From Sphagnum compactum (taxonomy: Eukaryota > Bryophyta > Sphagnopsida > Sphagnales), in assembly GCA_965153455.1 (NCBI GenBank), contig OZ234498.1, forward strand, positions 4,774,001 to 4,838,000: a stretch of DNA of 64,000 nucleotides, read 5' to 3'. A model generated the notes under the pieces. It had not been told where the DNA came from, ran no database searches, and saw only the letters and a program-made list of their open reading frames with translations. The position numbers and the translations under genes are program-made. This document shows, one piece after another, positions 1 to 11,480 of this stretch. How positions within the stretch are numbered: position 1 is the stretch's first letter; each line of letters starts with the position of its first letter.

Positions 1-1118
1 AAAAGTTGCAATCACATGTTTACAAATACATGTGGTTAAATTTTTTTGTAAGATATATTGATTCGAAACCTCTTCAAATGCACACAAAACTAATCACAAA
101 ATCAAGAGTTCTAAGGTTTCATCCTATTGATGTATATAACAATCAACCTTCAACTTCCAAAAACATGGTTTTCATTCAATATTTTATGAAATTTGAATAT
201 GACAAAATGCAACATTTGTTTTCACAACACTGCCATGATCAAGATAACATAGGAAACTACATTTACACAACCAAGAAATAATAAGATTCACAAATTTCCA
301 TCACACACATAGCACAAATTGGTTTACAAAATATTATTACAAAAAATAACATTCAAAATCAAACAAAGTTATTATCCATATCAAATTTAAAAAATAACTA
401 CAGATAAAAAGTCACATTTGTGGCCTTTTTATCAAAATTAAACACTATCCAAAGATTTTTGATGGAATGTGCACATAATAACTTCCTTGAAACTAAAAAA
501 TGATCATAATTGTTTCAAGAATTATTAAACAACTATACATATCTTGACCCACAACATGTAACATCAAAATTAAACAACCAAAAAAAAATTCACATTCAAC
601 AACTTCACCATATACAACCTATTCCAAAACCATATCAGCACATATTTCATCCACACATTTCCATGATGAACAACAACGAATATTTGATTCCATTATTGGA
701 AACCCACAAGGTTTACATATTTTCATAAGCACACCCAATAGTGGCAAAACATTTTTCATGAAATACATCACACAACACTTCCAAATGCATGATAAAAACA
801 TGTTACTATCAATGACAATAGGTGTTGCTACACATTGTTCGAACTGCACTACAACTACAATGCACACTACATTTGGCATCCCAACATGTGGATATTTATT
901 TGTCCTTCTTGAACCTCATAATGTCATAGACAAACTCAAATCTAAAAATGTCGTCATCATTGATGAGATGTCAATCATGACCAATAACATGTAAATGCAT
1001 TGTTGAACAATGTTTGAAACAAGCAAGCATGTTGAAAACACTTTTCAAACAAAACTAATATCAGTAGTTGGTGACTAGCTCAACTACCAACAATTTTTTT
1101 TAGACACACATAGACTAC
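1..1118 (+). mobile_element. Helitron-like helicase relic, left copy (truncated by window edge)
   Basis: Three broken plus-strand reading segments (6-281, 510-728, 758-994) resemble the PIF1-like helicase end of plant Helitrons. The third keeps a Walker B-like IIDE motif, and the lysine-threonine of Walker A (NSGKT) lies between segments in a shifted frame. The same sequence recurs in the same orientation at 37526-38515. The two copies have different lesions: the left has a small deletion just before the Walker A block, while the right has lost the Walker B block. The element continues left of the window. It is non-functional as it stands. The Helitron assignment rests on the helicase motifs and on general family resemblance; no Rep domain or Helitron terminus was seen. 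Confidence 0.6.
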
Positions 1119-1424
1119 GAAAGTTTACTTTGCCACCTAAAACCAAACAACCATACGTTTATTAATGGATTTTACCTACTTTCATCCCTAGGATGTTCAA
1201 CTAATGTTCTCAAAATAACCATTCAACACTTGAGATTTAGCTTAGTTTAAGGCTTGAAAATCAATAATAATAAGTGTGAAATCATCTTGTTCACCAAACC
1301 CTTGTGTAAGTTTCTCAAAGTTTATGGGCACAATGTGCTCTGTTCTCTTCACCAAGTATGCCAATGGTGTCAAGTCATGTGTGTTTCCAAGCTTGGAACA
1401 CTTTTGTTGTTACACCTTTTACTC

Positions 1425-1870
1425 ATAAGTTTTATTCCTCCTAATCGCCATGATCTTGTGTTCCTTTTAATCGTTGTGATTGGTGTTCCTATTGGTCATT
1501 GTGGTCTTATGTACTTCCTAATTGTTGTGTTCTTTGTGTTCCTTTCGATCACCATAGCCTTGTGTTCTTTCTAATTGTTGTGGTCTTGGTGATCTTTTTA
1601 ATTGCCATGATATTGGTGTTCCTCTTGGTTGCATGGTCTTGTGTTCTTCTCAATCGTTGTGATCTCAGTGTTTCACCTAATCATCATGGTTTTGGTGTTC
1701 CTATTAATCATTGTGTTTGGTGTTCCTCCTAATCAACATGGTCTTGTGTTCCTTTTGCTTATCGTGTTCCTAGTTTCGTCTTAGTTGTTGCGGTCTTGTG
1801 TTCCTCTTGATTAACATCATTTTGTGTTCCTCCAACTTGTTGTGGTCTTGTGTTTTGCAACTCTCCTAGT
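1425..1870. repeat. Degenerate minisatellite
   Basis: A run of imperfect short units built on words such as taatcgttgtgatcttg and gtgttcct. It makes spurious Leu/Val/Phe-rich reading frames in several phases. The mirror copy lies at 35640-36112. Frames through it are not treated as genes. Confidence 0.7.
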
Positions 1871-3976
1871 TGCATTTGTCTTCTACTCTACTTGAGGTTT
1901 TAATACATGTTGTTTTAAAACTTACCTATCCATCCAAGGTTAAATTGTTTTGTTCCATGTGATTGCTTTTAGACATAATTACATTCCTAACCTTTTTGAA
2001 TGATGTTTTAAATGGCTTGAAACAATATACATGTAATGGTTGTAGAACACAAGATGGTAAGCAATCAAATCTAACTCAAACTCTAATGCCTATTCCATTG
2101 CTTCTAGGGTAAAATGCTTGTTTATTAAGGTCTAGGGTTTATTTATCAATAGTTGCATCCCTTGTAACGTGACAAACAAACCCTCATAATTAAATGTTCA
2201 AATATTGATTAAAATATTTTCCACCTTATTTGTTTTCAACTATACACATGAAAATGTGTTGTTCTTCTCCAATCACCAAACATATTTAGATATAATGATG
2301 GTTGTTGGTCTTTTAATATTGGTTTTTTCCCACGCCCTTAATTGCACACATGAATAACATTCCATTTGAATATTGTAAAAAAAAACGAAACATAATTTCT
2401 CAAGACTAAACATTCAATTATATTACTTTTTGAACGTTGATCCACATGTGCAACCACTCAACAAGCTAGTGTGCACTAGACCAATGTTTGATTACCATGT
2501 GATGTTTGGCAGGGGGCATGTTTACCTTAATAAAAAAAATTGATCACTACAATTGTCAATCTTATTTTGCAATTTGATAACATCAATATTAATTGTGTTA
2601 TACGAGTTTATAACATCAAGAGACCACAACACAACTTTGTCAAAACTCATATCAAAAGGTTGAGAAATTAGTGATGCCTATTCTAAGCAAAATTTGATGG
2701 ATTTTGATGAATTTGGCAAACACTATGGCTCTATCTTTTCTTGGGGAGTTACCTATTGAAATTTTATTAGGAACAAATAATGAAAAATTCTTTCCATCGT
2801 TTATTCACATTATTAAGCATTACATACATAATATTCTTGGTATTTTTGCTATATTTCAATTTTCAACATGAGCAACATTCCTAAATTGATTGTGGAACTT
2901 GCATGCTGCCACCAATCCGATTAGGAAAAAAACTTACAAAAAGTATAGGATTAAGACCCCAAAACCACCTTATAGCTTTGACTAAAGAATGAAGACTAGT
3001 TGTGAAAATTGCACAATTTTTTATTATAAAGCCAGGCGTGAAATGCATTCTGAAAACACCTAAGGTAGGCATGAGTTTTTTTTTGGGATTTTTTTTGTCG
3101 TAGCCATACTTGCAATCATCTGCAAGAGGAATTAGCCAAAATTCAAATAGATGCCTATAGGCTACAAAATTCAAATAGACCTATACAAGTTCACCCTTTT
3201 TAACTCAACTTTCCATAGACACCAAGCTATGATCTTGGGACTTACATGTAACACAAATTACTAATAGACACTAAGGGATGTAAGAGAAAGCCTGATTTTG
3301 TTACATAGAGAGTTGAACACCTTATGAAACACAAGACTCCAAAATTTCAACCCACATCCATTTTTCAGGTCGGCATCATGTGTTTAGTGATTACATAGAA
3401 AGGCACAGAAACTCTTCCAAGTTTTATTTATGCATGTATAGCTCACTAGAAATTATTGAATCTCATCCTTGAATCTGTTCACATTCCCATCATCTAAGTC
3501 TTGAACCCTTTTATCGCACCTTGTGTTTTAGCATACAAAGTTTACAATTTGCAAAAGAGTGTAGTTGGCTGTAATTTTGCAACATACTACTAAATATTCC
3601 AAGTATTGCATCTTGGCCCATTTCAAGCCCTCTTGCAGTTGGATCGATGCATCCTTCAATGTTTAAGTATGGAGTTGTATGTTGATTAGAAGTCCTGACC
3701 TCCTTCCTTCCCGAATCACCTTTCTCCTTAAGCTGGATTAGCACTGCAATTCAGAGGGAAACCCATCAACAATGCAGACCATGCATGACAAACAAAATGA
3801 AATTGATTCTCATGTCCCTAAGGATAAATTTTAAAAAGTTTGCTAAAGACTATTAAACAAAATCCACTGCTTCAGAAGGCTGTTCACAACAGTAAGCAAC
3901 AGATTTGAACTTGTCAATGTAGGAAACAGATGTGTGATTAGTCTCAATATTTCCATTTGTGAAAAGTATGTGATGA
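1871..3976. other. 3' flank of left kinase gene, no gene supported
   Basis: Non-coding by inspection and shared with 33530-35640 in the right arm. A 77-codon frame at 3511-3744 (-) is open in both arms and follows an acceptor-like ttgcag, so it could be an alternative 3' exon or 3' untranslated sequence. It lies beyond the LOTUS stop codon and resembles no family I recognise. Confidence 0.5.
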
Positions 3977-4307
3977 TTACTTTGCCAAACACAGAATCTC
4001 TGGCTGACCAGCTGCAACCTCAATCCTTAAAGAGTCAGGCATCTCCTTGATCAACTTGATAAGTTTGGAGGCATTGTACTCACATAAATAGAGAGGCCGT
4101 CCAAAGCGTCTGTCGTATTCAGCAGGGACTTGGGAAAGAAGCATTTTTCCTTTATTTTTCAGGAGCTCCACAAATTGTTGCTTCAATCCTAAAAGATCAC
4201 TTAGCTGTACTGAGGCCAAATGCAAGATCTTATGACCTTCACAGTTGATACTCAGAGGAGATCCCATCTTTCTGATCAAGTCAACAAGTTTTGAGGTGTG
4301 GTAATCT
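3977..4307 (-). pseudogene. Out-of-frame LOTUS tail of left kinase gene
   Basis: This segment encodes the second half of LOTUS domain 1 and all of LOTUS domain 2, ending at a TAA after ILCLAK. It is out of frame with the kinase reading frame because 14 bases present in the right copy are missing at about 4307/4308. LOTUS features seen are the helix KLVDLIRKMG in domain 1, and PAEYDRRFGRPLYL and ASKLIKLIKEMP in domain 2. LOTUS/OST-HTH domains bind RNA (G-rich or G4 RNA in several families) or helicase partners. Translation of this part in the left copy would need splicing around the lesion or internal initiation. Confidence 0.7.
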
Positions 4308-6401
4308 GTGATGAAACTGTTTCTGATATTCACCCCGGATGCGCCTAAGGGCTATCCTTCCCCCATTGAGATTCAGTAGTTCCAGAAATTGCTGCGTTAG
4401 TCCTGAAAGGTCCACTGGTTGTATCCGAGAAAAGCTTGGGGAACTACCTTGGGGGCTAGTAAAGTTTGTTGCATTGCCTGAAGCTCCTCTTTGCTCAAGA
4501 TGATCTGCACACAACTGTTGAGAATGGTTCTCCGTCTGCACTGAAGGGTGTGACAGTCTCATATCTTCAGGGCATCCATTCAATGGCCATGGCTGAGTAA
4601 GGATATCTCCATCATCGGCAACATCAGCATTCTGAGGTTCCTTCGCCTTCATACCCCATTGCCCTTTGCCCAACTCAGGAGGGGTTGCATTCTTTAACCT
4701 ACTGACAAGACTTTGATCTTCAGAAGGATATGCATTGATGACTCCATGAACAGTTGCCAACATCTTGATCTCATCTGTCTGCCTGTCACCTCCATTCATT
4801 ACCTGAATGGGTTGCTGTAAGTTTTCCTTATGTTTCGTTGAGGAGCTTGATTTTGGCTCTTTGTCCTCAAAACTAGGCTCCTGATCCAGATGATCAACCA
4901 TCAGAAGCTCACTGTTTAAACTCTTGAGCCTTTCAAATATCTCCAGAAATCCGGGCCTTTGTGTTGCATCCCGTGCCCAACACTCTTTTATCAAGGATGT
5001 CAGACCAGCACAATTGGTGGGTAATTGTGGTCTTAAGTCTTCCTCCATTAATCTGCTCTCCAAGTCACACCTAGGCACCCCATCAAAAGGAAGCTTCCCG
5101 GACAAAATCTCTGAGCACATGATGCCAAAGCTGTAGACATCAGCTTTGGGAAATGAAATACTCGAGCCCTTTGAGGCCATCTCAGGTGCTCTGTACACTG
5201 TTGTACCGACTTTATCTTGTGACAAAACTGATGGGACCGAATTGTCAACAACCTTGGAGAGACCAAAATCAGCAATTTTGATACACATGTATCTGCCAAC
5301 AACATCTGAGCTTTCCAAACTGCTTGCACTAACCAACACATTGCTAGGTTTCAAATCCCGATGAGCAAGCTCTTGCATATGCAAATAGTGCATGGCTTTG
5401 GCCACCTGCAACATTATATCTATGGCTTCACAGTACCTGAAAGGAACTTGTCTTCTTCTACAGGAGAACTCTTCAATGACATCATGAAGGTTCCTCCCCA
5501 TCAGCTCCATCACAATGAAACGCTCCCATTTGCTCTTTTCCATACATTTTCCATGAACCAAGAATTTTACAATGTTGGGATGGTTCAACCTTGCCAGCAT
5601 GCTCACCTCTTGCTTGAACTCTCCTTCACGGTCTACAAAAGATTTGGGACTCCCAGAATCTTCAGTGTCTATGCTAAATACTTTCTTAGCACACTTGATA
5701 CCCAAGCATTTGCCTTTGGAGACCGATGCAAATGCGCCTCGCCCACAAGACCTCAAACATGTCAAGGAACGTTCCTCCACATTGAAGATATCTGGTAGGG
5801 CATCACCATCTTGTTTGGTTCGGATCCAATGCAATCTTGCCATCAATTGTGGCATTATCAGTTCACGTGTCCGGTCACCCTGCCACCAGATTGCAAGATG
5901 GGTGAAAATTGATCTAGAAGAAGGTTTTACTTGTAGCCTTTCCTCTAGTAGCTTCCAATCTTGCTCCAGCTCATGTTTGGTTATTGTTTCAACTTTCAAG
6001 CTCTCACCAACACCACCCTGAAGACCACCCTTGGCTGCATAGAATGCAGACACCACATCAATACAACCCTGGAGATCCACAAGGATGTCTGCAAAGGTGG
6101 CTGCATTGTCCATCTGAAATACAGCTTCCAGCCACCACTGTTCGCTGCAGCAGGCCTTGACCAAATCCTTGCCCTTGAGCACCACTCGATACAGGTCATT
6201 TGCCATACGCATCACTAACGTGCTGCTTTGAAGTGATGTGGGAAGAGAATGTATCATCCTCTTGATTGTGTCTGTGGTTGCTTGAAGCATCTTTAGTAGA
6301 ATTTCACATTGTTTCTGGTTCAGTACAGGTTTATTGGCACTGAATTGTTTATGAATCTCCTGGACTCTATCTGAGCACTTGCTGATAACAAGGTCAGCCA
6401 T
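4281..6401 (-). CDS. TKL-type protein kinase fused to LOTUS domains, left copy, frameshifted
   Basis: The start is taken at the first ATG of the open frame (MADLV...); the frame is open about 40 codons further upstream without an ATG. Residues 1-200 are helix-rich with a WW pair near residue 90 and recall the helical N-termini of plant MLKL- or MCA-like kinases; this similarity is inferred. The kinase domain spans roughly residues 214-495. It has the glycine loop GRGAFASV, the beta-3 lysine in IKCAKKVF, HRDLKPSN, DFG, and YRAPEM, so catalysis looks possible. A linker of about 150 residues rich in Ser, Gln and acidic residues follows, then the start of a LOTUS domain (FLELLNLNGGRIALRRI). The frame then leaves the domain at a 14-base deletion and stops after HLKTC. 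The right copy is intact at that site. The kinase portion has no visible intron. It could be a functional truncated kinase or a recent pseudogene. Confidence 0.85.
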   Translation of the reverse strand: MADLVISKCSDRVQEIHKQFSANKPVLNQKQCEILLKMLQATTDTIKRMIHSLPTSLQSSTLVMRMANDLYRVVLKGKDLVKACCSEQWWLEAVFQMDNAATFADILVDLQGCIDVVSAFYAAKGGLQGGVGESLKVETITKHELEQDWKLLEERLQVKPSSRSIFTHLAIWWQGDRTRELIMPQLMARLHWIRTKQDGDALPDIFNVEERSLTCLRSCGRGAFASVSKGKCLGIKCAKKVFSIDTEDSGSPKSFVDREGEFKQEVSMLARLNHPNIVKFLVHGKCMEKSKWERFIVMELMGRNLHDVIEEFSCRRRQVPFRYCEAIDIMLQVAKAMHYLHMQELAHRDLKPSNVLVSASSLESSDVVGRYMCIKIADFGLSKVVDNSVPSVLSQDKVGTTVYRAPEMASKGSSISFPKADVYSFGIMCSEILSGKLPFDGVPRCDLESRLMEEDLRPQLPTNCAGLTSLIKECWARDATQRPGFLEIFERLKSLNSELLMVDHLDQEPSFEDKEPKSSSSTKHKENLQQPIQVMNGGDRQTDEIKMLATVHGVINAYPSEDQSLVSRLKNATPPELGKGQWGMKAKEPQNADVADDGDILTQPWPLNGCPEDMRLSHPSVQTENHSQQLCADHLEQRGASGNATNFTSPQGSSPSFSRIQPVDLSGLTQQFLELLNLNGGRIALRRIRGEYQKQFHHRLPHLKTC

Positions 6402-7615
6402 GGGAGTCAAAAAGCTGTTGTCCAAAAGGGAAGATATTGCAGAGGAGGGGACCTGGACTAGAGTTGCAAATCTTCACAGCTCCCTCTTTACAACTAATGA
6501 GATTACAGATTTGAGATGCTCTCTTGATCCTTGGTCTCAGATATAGTGATGTTGGAAGATGGAATGCTATTGTACCAGTGGTGGTCCCAAAAAGCCCCAG
6601 ATGATGTTGCTGCTACAAACAAAGATGGAACATGTGTTGAAGATGTCAACAACCTTGAAACAGTAGCAGGGCAAGGAGAAACCTTGTATAATTTTTCCTT
6701 TTCTGGAGTTGTTGTGCCTGCCTCAAACTTCGCATGGGTTGTTCAAACCTTATCAAGTACTGTAAACATCCATCAGTATTCCCAGTTATGTCAGGATTAG
6801 TTTTGTCAGGTCTAGAGCTTGAAGTTGTGTCAATGTCACTTGATTTCAAAACATAGGACTGCCATTTTTCACAAACTTTGTCTGTTCATCTTGACATGGA
6901 CCTAGGCTCATTCACATCATCCAGCGTCATATTAGCACCAGTTTACATAGAAAGCAAGAAAAAGGCACATTTCCTTTGACAAAGTACATATGAGTAGGTC
7001 CTTTTGTACATAAGAGTGCAAACAAGGAAATATAAGAATGAATCACACGATCAAGGATGCCTTGAAATTCTTGAGTGCAGCCTGAATCCTTTATCTTAGC
7101 AGTACATCCTTAAGGTATGCAAACTTGAGAACAAATTATCATTGTTGTTACAGGGTTACAGTGATGTCTACATAACAGCGAGAACCGTCTGCATGTATGT
7201 ACTTCTTCCAAGTAGGAATGCAAAGGATTATAATTGTTTCACGGAGTTACTCTGCAGATGACTCAGATTTTTTCAAAACCTCAAAGAGTTCACATCAACC
7301 ATGCAATGCTGCAACAGAAACACAAACTGTACACTAAACCCTTGTTCTTCAGGCCCTGACTAAAGTTCAAGCAGACTCTCATTTCCATGCAATTACTGTT
7401 CTCACATTGACAATTCAGTGAATGAGAAGTGCTGTCATCAATTTTCAAACAAACAAACAAAGTCAGAGTCCAGCAGAGCTGTAACTCGACACCCAAAGTA
7501 AAGTATCAAATCAAACGATTCACGATGCGCAGATGCAAACATTTCAATTAGTCAATGTCATGACTCCGACATAAATCGGCCATCGTCAAAAACACCATAC
7601 CTTTTGCCTTTCGTC
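6402..7615 (-). other. 5' flank of left kinase gene with coding-like remnant
   Basis: Shared with the right arm (28460-28631 plus 30059-31086). On the kinase strand at about 6915-6650 there is a coding-like stretch beginning MTLDDVNEP, which may be a lost upstream exon or an upstream reading frame. In this copy it carries an in-frame TGA where the right copy has GGA. The plus-strand frame at 6531-6800 is judged to be its shadow. No clear TATA box was identified. Confidence 0.4.
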
Positions 7616-7771
7616 GATCGTTACAAAAGTGGGGGTCAATAATCGAGGAGACTGAGCTTTGCGACACAATCCGAGAGAGAGACAGCGAGCATCGGTAAAT
7701 AGTGCAATCCTGAATACCGTCACAAAAGTGGGGGTCATTAACAGAGGGAACTGAGCTTCGAGACACATTCC

Positions 7772-7803
<32 letters not shown>

Positions 7804-7837
7804 CAGCGAGCATCGGTAAATAGTGCAATCCTCAATA
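7616..7837. repeat. Two-unit tandem duplication with GA microsatellite, left arm
   Basis: Two copies of a unit of about 101-110 bp containing accgtcacaaaagtgggggt and agtgcaatcct. The unit nearer 7800 has an expanded GA run (about 7770-7801) that is short in the right-arm counterpart (28261-28460). It probably lies in the kinase promoter or 5' leader. Confidence 0.8.
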
Positions 7838-7900
7838 CCGTCGAAAGCCACCAAAAAGAAGAGTACGTCATTTTTTAACAAAATTTTCTGACTTCAAAAT

Positions 7901-8110
7901 TTATGCAAATGCAACTTTAAGTTTCATAAGTCATCCTTTGGATAGTTCCCAGATGATTCATTAAAGTAATTTATGCAATGCAACTTTAGGTTTTATAAGT
8001 CATCCTTTGGATAGCTCCGCGATGATTCATTAAAGTAATTTATGCAATGCAACTTTTTAAGTTTCATGTGTCATCCTTTTGATAGTTCCGAGATGATTCA
8101 TTAAAACTAG
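7901..8110. repeat. 70-bp tandem repeat, three copies
   Basis: Units start at about 7901, 7971 and 8040, each beginning ttatgcaa and ending with gatgattcattaaa; a fourth partial unit follows. The right arm has only one unit at the mirrored place (about 28104-28200). This marks the inner end of the inverted duplication. Confidence 0.85.
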
Positions 8111-8135
8111 TTTATGTTGCATAACTTTAGGTTTC

Positions 8136-8889
8136 GTCAGACATCTTAATGGAAAATGGTTGAAGCACCTCTATGTGTTTTGTGTGAGTTTATTCTATTA
8201 AGATATGTGGAAAATAATATAGTTAGACCTTACATAATGTGTTGCTGCCTTTTTCATAGTAATTCTGCATTTCTTCTACAAAGAGGAGTAAAAATATACA
8301 TTAAGTATTAGCCTCAAAAATAGGAAACTAATGGTTGCCATGAAGGTAGCAACCAATATGTGGCAGTAGGAAGAAGGGGAATACTTGAAGGCTAAAGTTT
8401 ACAGAATAGGTGGGACTATTGTAGATGGCAAGCAATAGCCACGAGCGAGTGCGGTGACCATGGGTGCAATGGCTGTAAACGATACGTAGCATTGGGAAGG
8501 CGTTCCGAGGTGCTGAAAACAATAGGCAGTGTCACCATAAGGGTTGTAGGCGTTGTTAAGGTGGGACAGTAGATATGGAAGGCTTGTAGACCCATTGGGG
8601 CAACATTCAAAAACACCAAAAATATTGTGAAGCCTTGCAAGGTAGTTATTTCTTAGTTATGAATTCATTTCACATGTTTACTTTCTATATTTTCTTCATA
8701 TGGCATTGTACTAGAGTAGCCTACAAACATGATGGTAGGTCTGTTTAAAATAACAAACCTCACCTTGTTATTTTGCTCTTTGTGTGAACTCTTACCTACT
8801 ACTTGAGTAGTTGTAATAAAGTAAACAAGCAATGATAGTTTTTTTTTAGTATTCTGTTTTTTTGTGAAGACCTTGTTTCTTCGGCCTTA
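8136..8889. other. Spacer, no gene supported
   Basis: Left end of the unique spacer between the inverted arms. Open frames here are short and show no family features. I see no gene or recognisable repeat. Confidence 0.5.
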
Positions 8890-9850
8890 TTTCCTTGAAG
8901 ATGGTAATGTCCAAGGGCAACAATTACACCCATTTATAGACTCATCAATAAACATTTCACTTATTTTAGGTTTGAAGAACATGTATGTTAAATGTTGTTT
9001 AAAAGTGTCGAGGGGTATGGTTAATGAAATAAGTAAAACAGAAACAAGTTCAACACGTTTTTTGGATACATGTTCAACTAACCTAACATGTGCTATGGGT
9101 ACAATATCATCTACCTATTTAATTCTAACATCTTTGGGTACAACTATGGTCCCAATAGAAAAAAAAATTGTGGCAAACATGAGATCTTCTTCCTTATTAA
9201 ATATCCCATAATGAAAATCTTAGCAAATTAAAACATCACGTCAATTAGTTTTGATTCCTAGTTTTTATGTAATAGGTATGGTTCTAATAATACTAACTTT
9301 CTAAATAATAATAAGATTGCTACCCTAATCATGAACTATTTTAACATCTCTAAACCAAGGTCCCCTTAACAACATAGCGTAAGTAGAAACCAATACACTA
9401 TTTTCTATAATAGTAAAGGTAATTATATAAGGTATACCATGTACATAGGTTTTCAAATCCTTGATCAAAACCAATGGTTTGGCAATGGTTTGATCAGCCA
9501 TATGTAAATTGTAAGGTGTTGGTTTAGGTTTAAACAACCCTAACTGCACACACAATCTTTTTGTCATGATGTTAATTCCAAAACCTCCATCTAGAAGAAC
9601 ATCTTTAGTGAAGTTTTTCCCTACATGTACATGTATAACTGTCATTTGATGATCAATGGCAACCGTAGCTAGAGTTGGTTCATTCTAAATAGATTTTGTC
9701 ATCATCAATTTATCGATTTCAATTGGTTTGAAAATGTATTGTTTGATATTAGGAACAATATGTAATGATTATCCCACGTTAAGAATATACTTAGTGTCCA
9801 AAACTTGTTTATTGATATCCTTCGATATTTGATTCAAAATTTGTTATGAT
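8890..9850 (-). mobile_element. Decayed Ty3/gypsy fragment with aspartic protease-like region
   Basis: The minus strand at 9325-9645 encodes a retropepsin-like segment (LLDGGFGINIMTKRL) followed by the plant gypsy-type stretch YNLHMADQTIAKPLVLIKDL. Continuing to about 8900, pol-like sequence persists in broken frames. The usual catalytic D-T/S-G is replaced by DGG. Stops and frame breaks throughout show it is dead. It faces away from the plus-strand integrase fragment downstream, so the two are not one simple element. Confidence 0.65.
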
Positions 9851-9899
9851 GTTGATTTTTATTACACCGATTCAGTTAACATAGGTTATGATAACACAC

Positions 9900-10290
9900 A
9901 AGTAGAAATACATTTCTAACTATTCCCTCCTTTCTAGTATTGCACCACACACTTTTCCAAAAGAATTCTCTATCCCCAACTCCCAACTACAAACTTATCG
10001 AATGCCTTAACAGTCTTTCGAATCTTGCTCTAATCTTCATTTTCCACAAAACCACACAAAACCCACATTGACCCCATGAAAATAATGTTCTTATCATAAT
10101 CCTTTTTTAGAATTCTCCTAGATGATTGGGTAGATTACACCCAACCATTCACTAACATGAATTATTTAATTCTATTAACTTCACCCCTTTGGTAAGGGAC
10201 GATAAGTCTATCATTAGTAACTATTAATTACTAAGATGCCTATGGCATTGACTAGTCTAAAGATTTCTACCCCTTAATATAGTGCTTTTA
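9900..10290. repeat. LTR-like direct repeat, copy 1
   Basis: Similar in the same orientation to about 11080-11480, sharing gatgattgggt, aacttcacccctt and tctaaagatttctacc-like words. It may be one LTR of an eroded retroelement with about 0.8 kb between copies. No clean TG...CA ends or target duplication were identified. Confidence 0.5.
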
Positions 10291-11079
10291 CAATTGTTTG
10301 GGCCGTTTCATAATTTTGATGTTATTTTTATGGTAGTTGTTAAGGGGTGAAATTATGGCCCTTGATCTTTATCATCCTCTAGGGGGTAAAACCAGGGGGC
10401 AAGGTCAACACCTTATTAATCCACAAAATAACTACCCTTACTAACTTACTTTGCTACAACTATTCAAATAGTAAGGAAGACGTCATACCAAGAAAAAGGA
10501 GGTAGGTAGGGGTCTATTGCCTAAGACTAGACCTACCCTCCTATAAGTCATTTAAACCAAGGGTTAATGACGAAAAAGTAGAAAGGGGAAACATGAAAAA
10601 TGGTCAAAACATAAGAATAATTACTCTCCTTGGTTTTACAATACTTTCAACACTCCTAGATGGTGACTAGGGGGTCTGCAGACCTTCTACTACTACTATC
10701 CCTCCTCTTGAGGCCATGTAGATCCTCTAGTGATCGGGCTTATCACTTGCATCACCTCAAGAAGTCTTTCCTCTGTTCTCTACCATCTACAACCCATTGC
10801 TTTCCTTCATAGCCCTTTTTTGCCACTAACAGAAATACCTTTCAATCTGTAAGCAACTCTTTGTTGATCTTCCATTCTCTTGTTTTCTACCGTCAAGGAC
10901 TGGTTACTACCTTTCACTGGCAACCATTAACTTAGCTATCCAAAAGCTACCAAAGGTTAAGCTTCGTTACTTTCTGTCCTAAAGAAAATACAAAACTTAA
11001 TGAAACATCCTACTTATAGATTATCAACTACTCTACCTTCTTCACTCAATAGAATATCAATACCTCACAAGAGACTCAA
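10291..11079. other. Sequence between LTR-like repeats, no gene
   Basis: Non-coding. It could be the interior of a very small LTR element or eroded flank. Nothing recognisable was seen. Confidence 0.4.
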
Positions 11080-11480
11080 ATCTTTCAACCATCTTCTATT
11101 AAAATCACACACAAAGGTACATACATATTTTTCCATTCCTTACAACCCTCTCCATGAAAGTCTTCCATTCCCAATTTCCCCATTCCTCCAGTATCAAATG
11201 AATATCCCCATCATCTTCCTCTAGTCCCTCTTCCCCACATACCACACACAAGGCCCACATTGACCCCTAAAAAATAGGGCCCTTATCCTAATGCCTTCCT
11301 AGAAATCTCTTAGATGATTGGGTGGATTACTCCCAACCACTCACTAACCCGAGTTACCTAATCCCACTAACTTCACCCCTTGGGTAAGGGACGGTAAATT
11401 TACTAATTAATAATTAATAGTTACTAGGAGGCCTATGGAATTAACTAGTCTAGATATTTCTACCCATTAATAGTAGCCCA
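11080..11480. repeat. LTR-like direct repeat, copy 2
   Basis: Second copy of the repeat at 9900-10290, offset by about 1.18 kb. It directly precedes retroelement RNase H-like sequence. Confidence 0.5.

Larger units (their letters stand above)
1095..8135 (-). repeat. Left arm of large inverted duplication
   Basis: Read on the minus strand, this segment matches 28104-36432 almost base for base. It covers the kinase-LOTUS gene, both flanks and a degenerate minisatellite. Kinase proteins from the two arms differ at only about ten of 640 residues, so the duplication is young. The left arm lacks a segment of about 1.4 kb present in the right arm (28632-30058) and has three copies of a 70-bp unit where the right has one. 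The inner edge is near 8135. The outer edge, near 1095-1118, overlaps the end of the Helitron relic by about 20 bp of similarity. Confidence 0.9.

Noticed and set aside
1254-1732. Open frames rich in Leu, Val, Phe on the plus strand
   Set aside because: They run through a degenerate minisatellite and occur in several phases; the mirrored copy gives the same artefact.
5361-6218. Long plus-strand frames opposite the left kinase (and their mirror images at 31270-32130)
   Set aside because: Antisense shadows of the conserved kinase frame; no domain features and no plausible start context.
6531-6800. Plus-strand frame starting near MVSDIVMLEDG (also 30724-30957, minus)
   Set aside because: Opposite to the coding-like upstream exon remnant; composition and conservation fit the kinase strand better.
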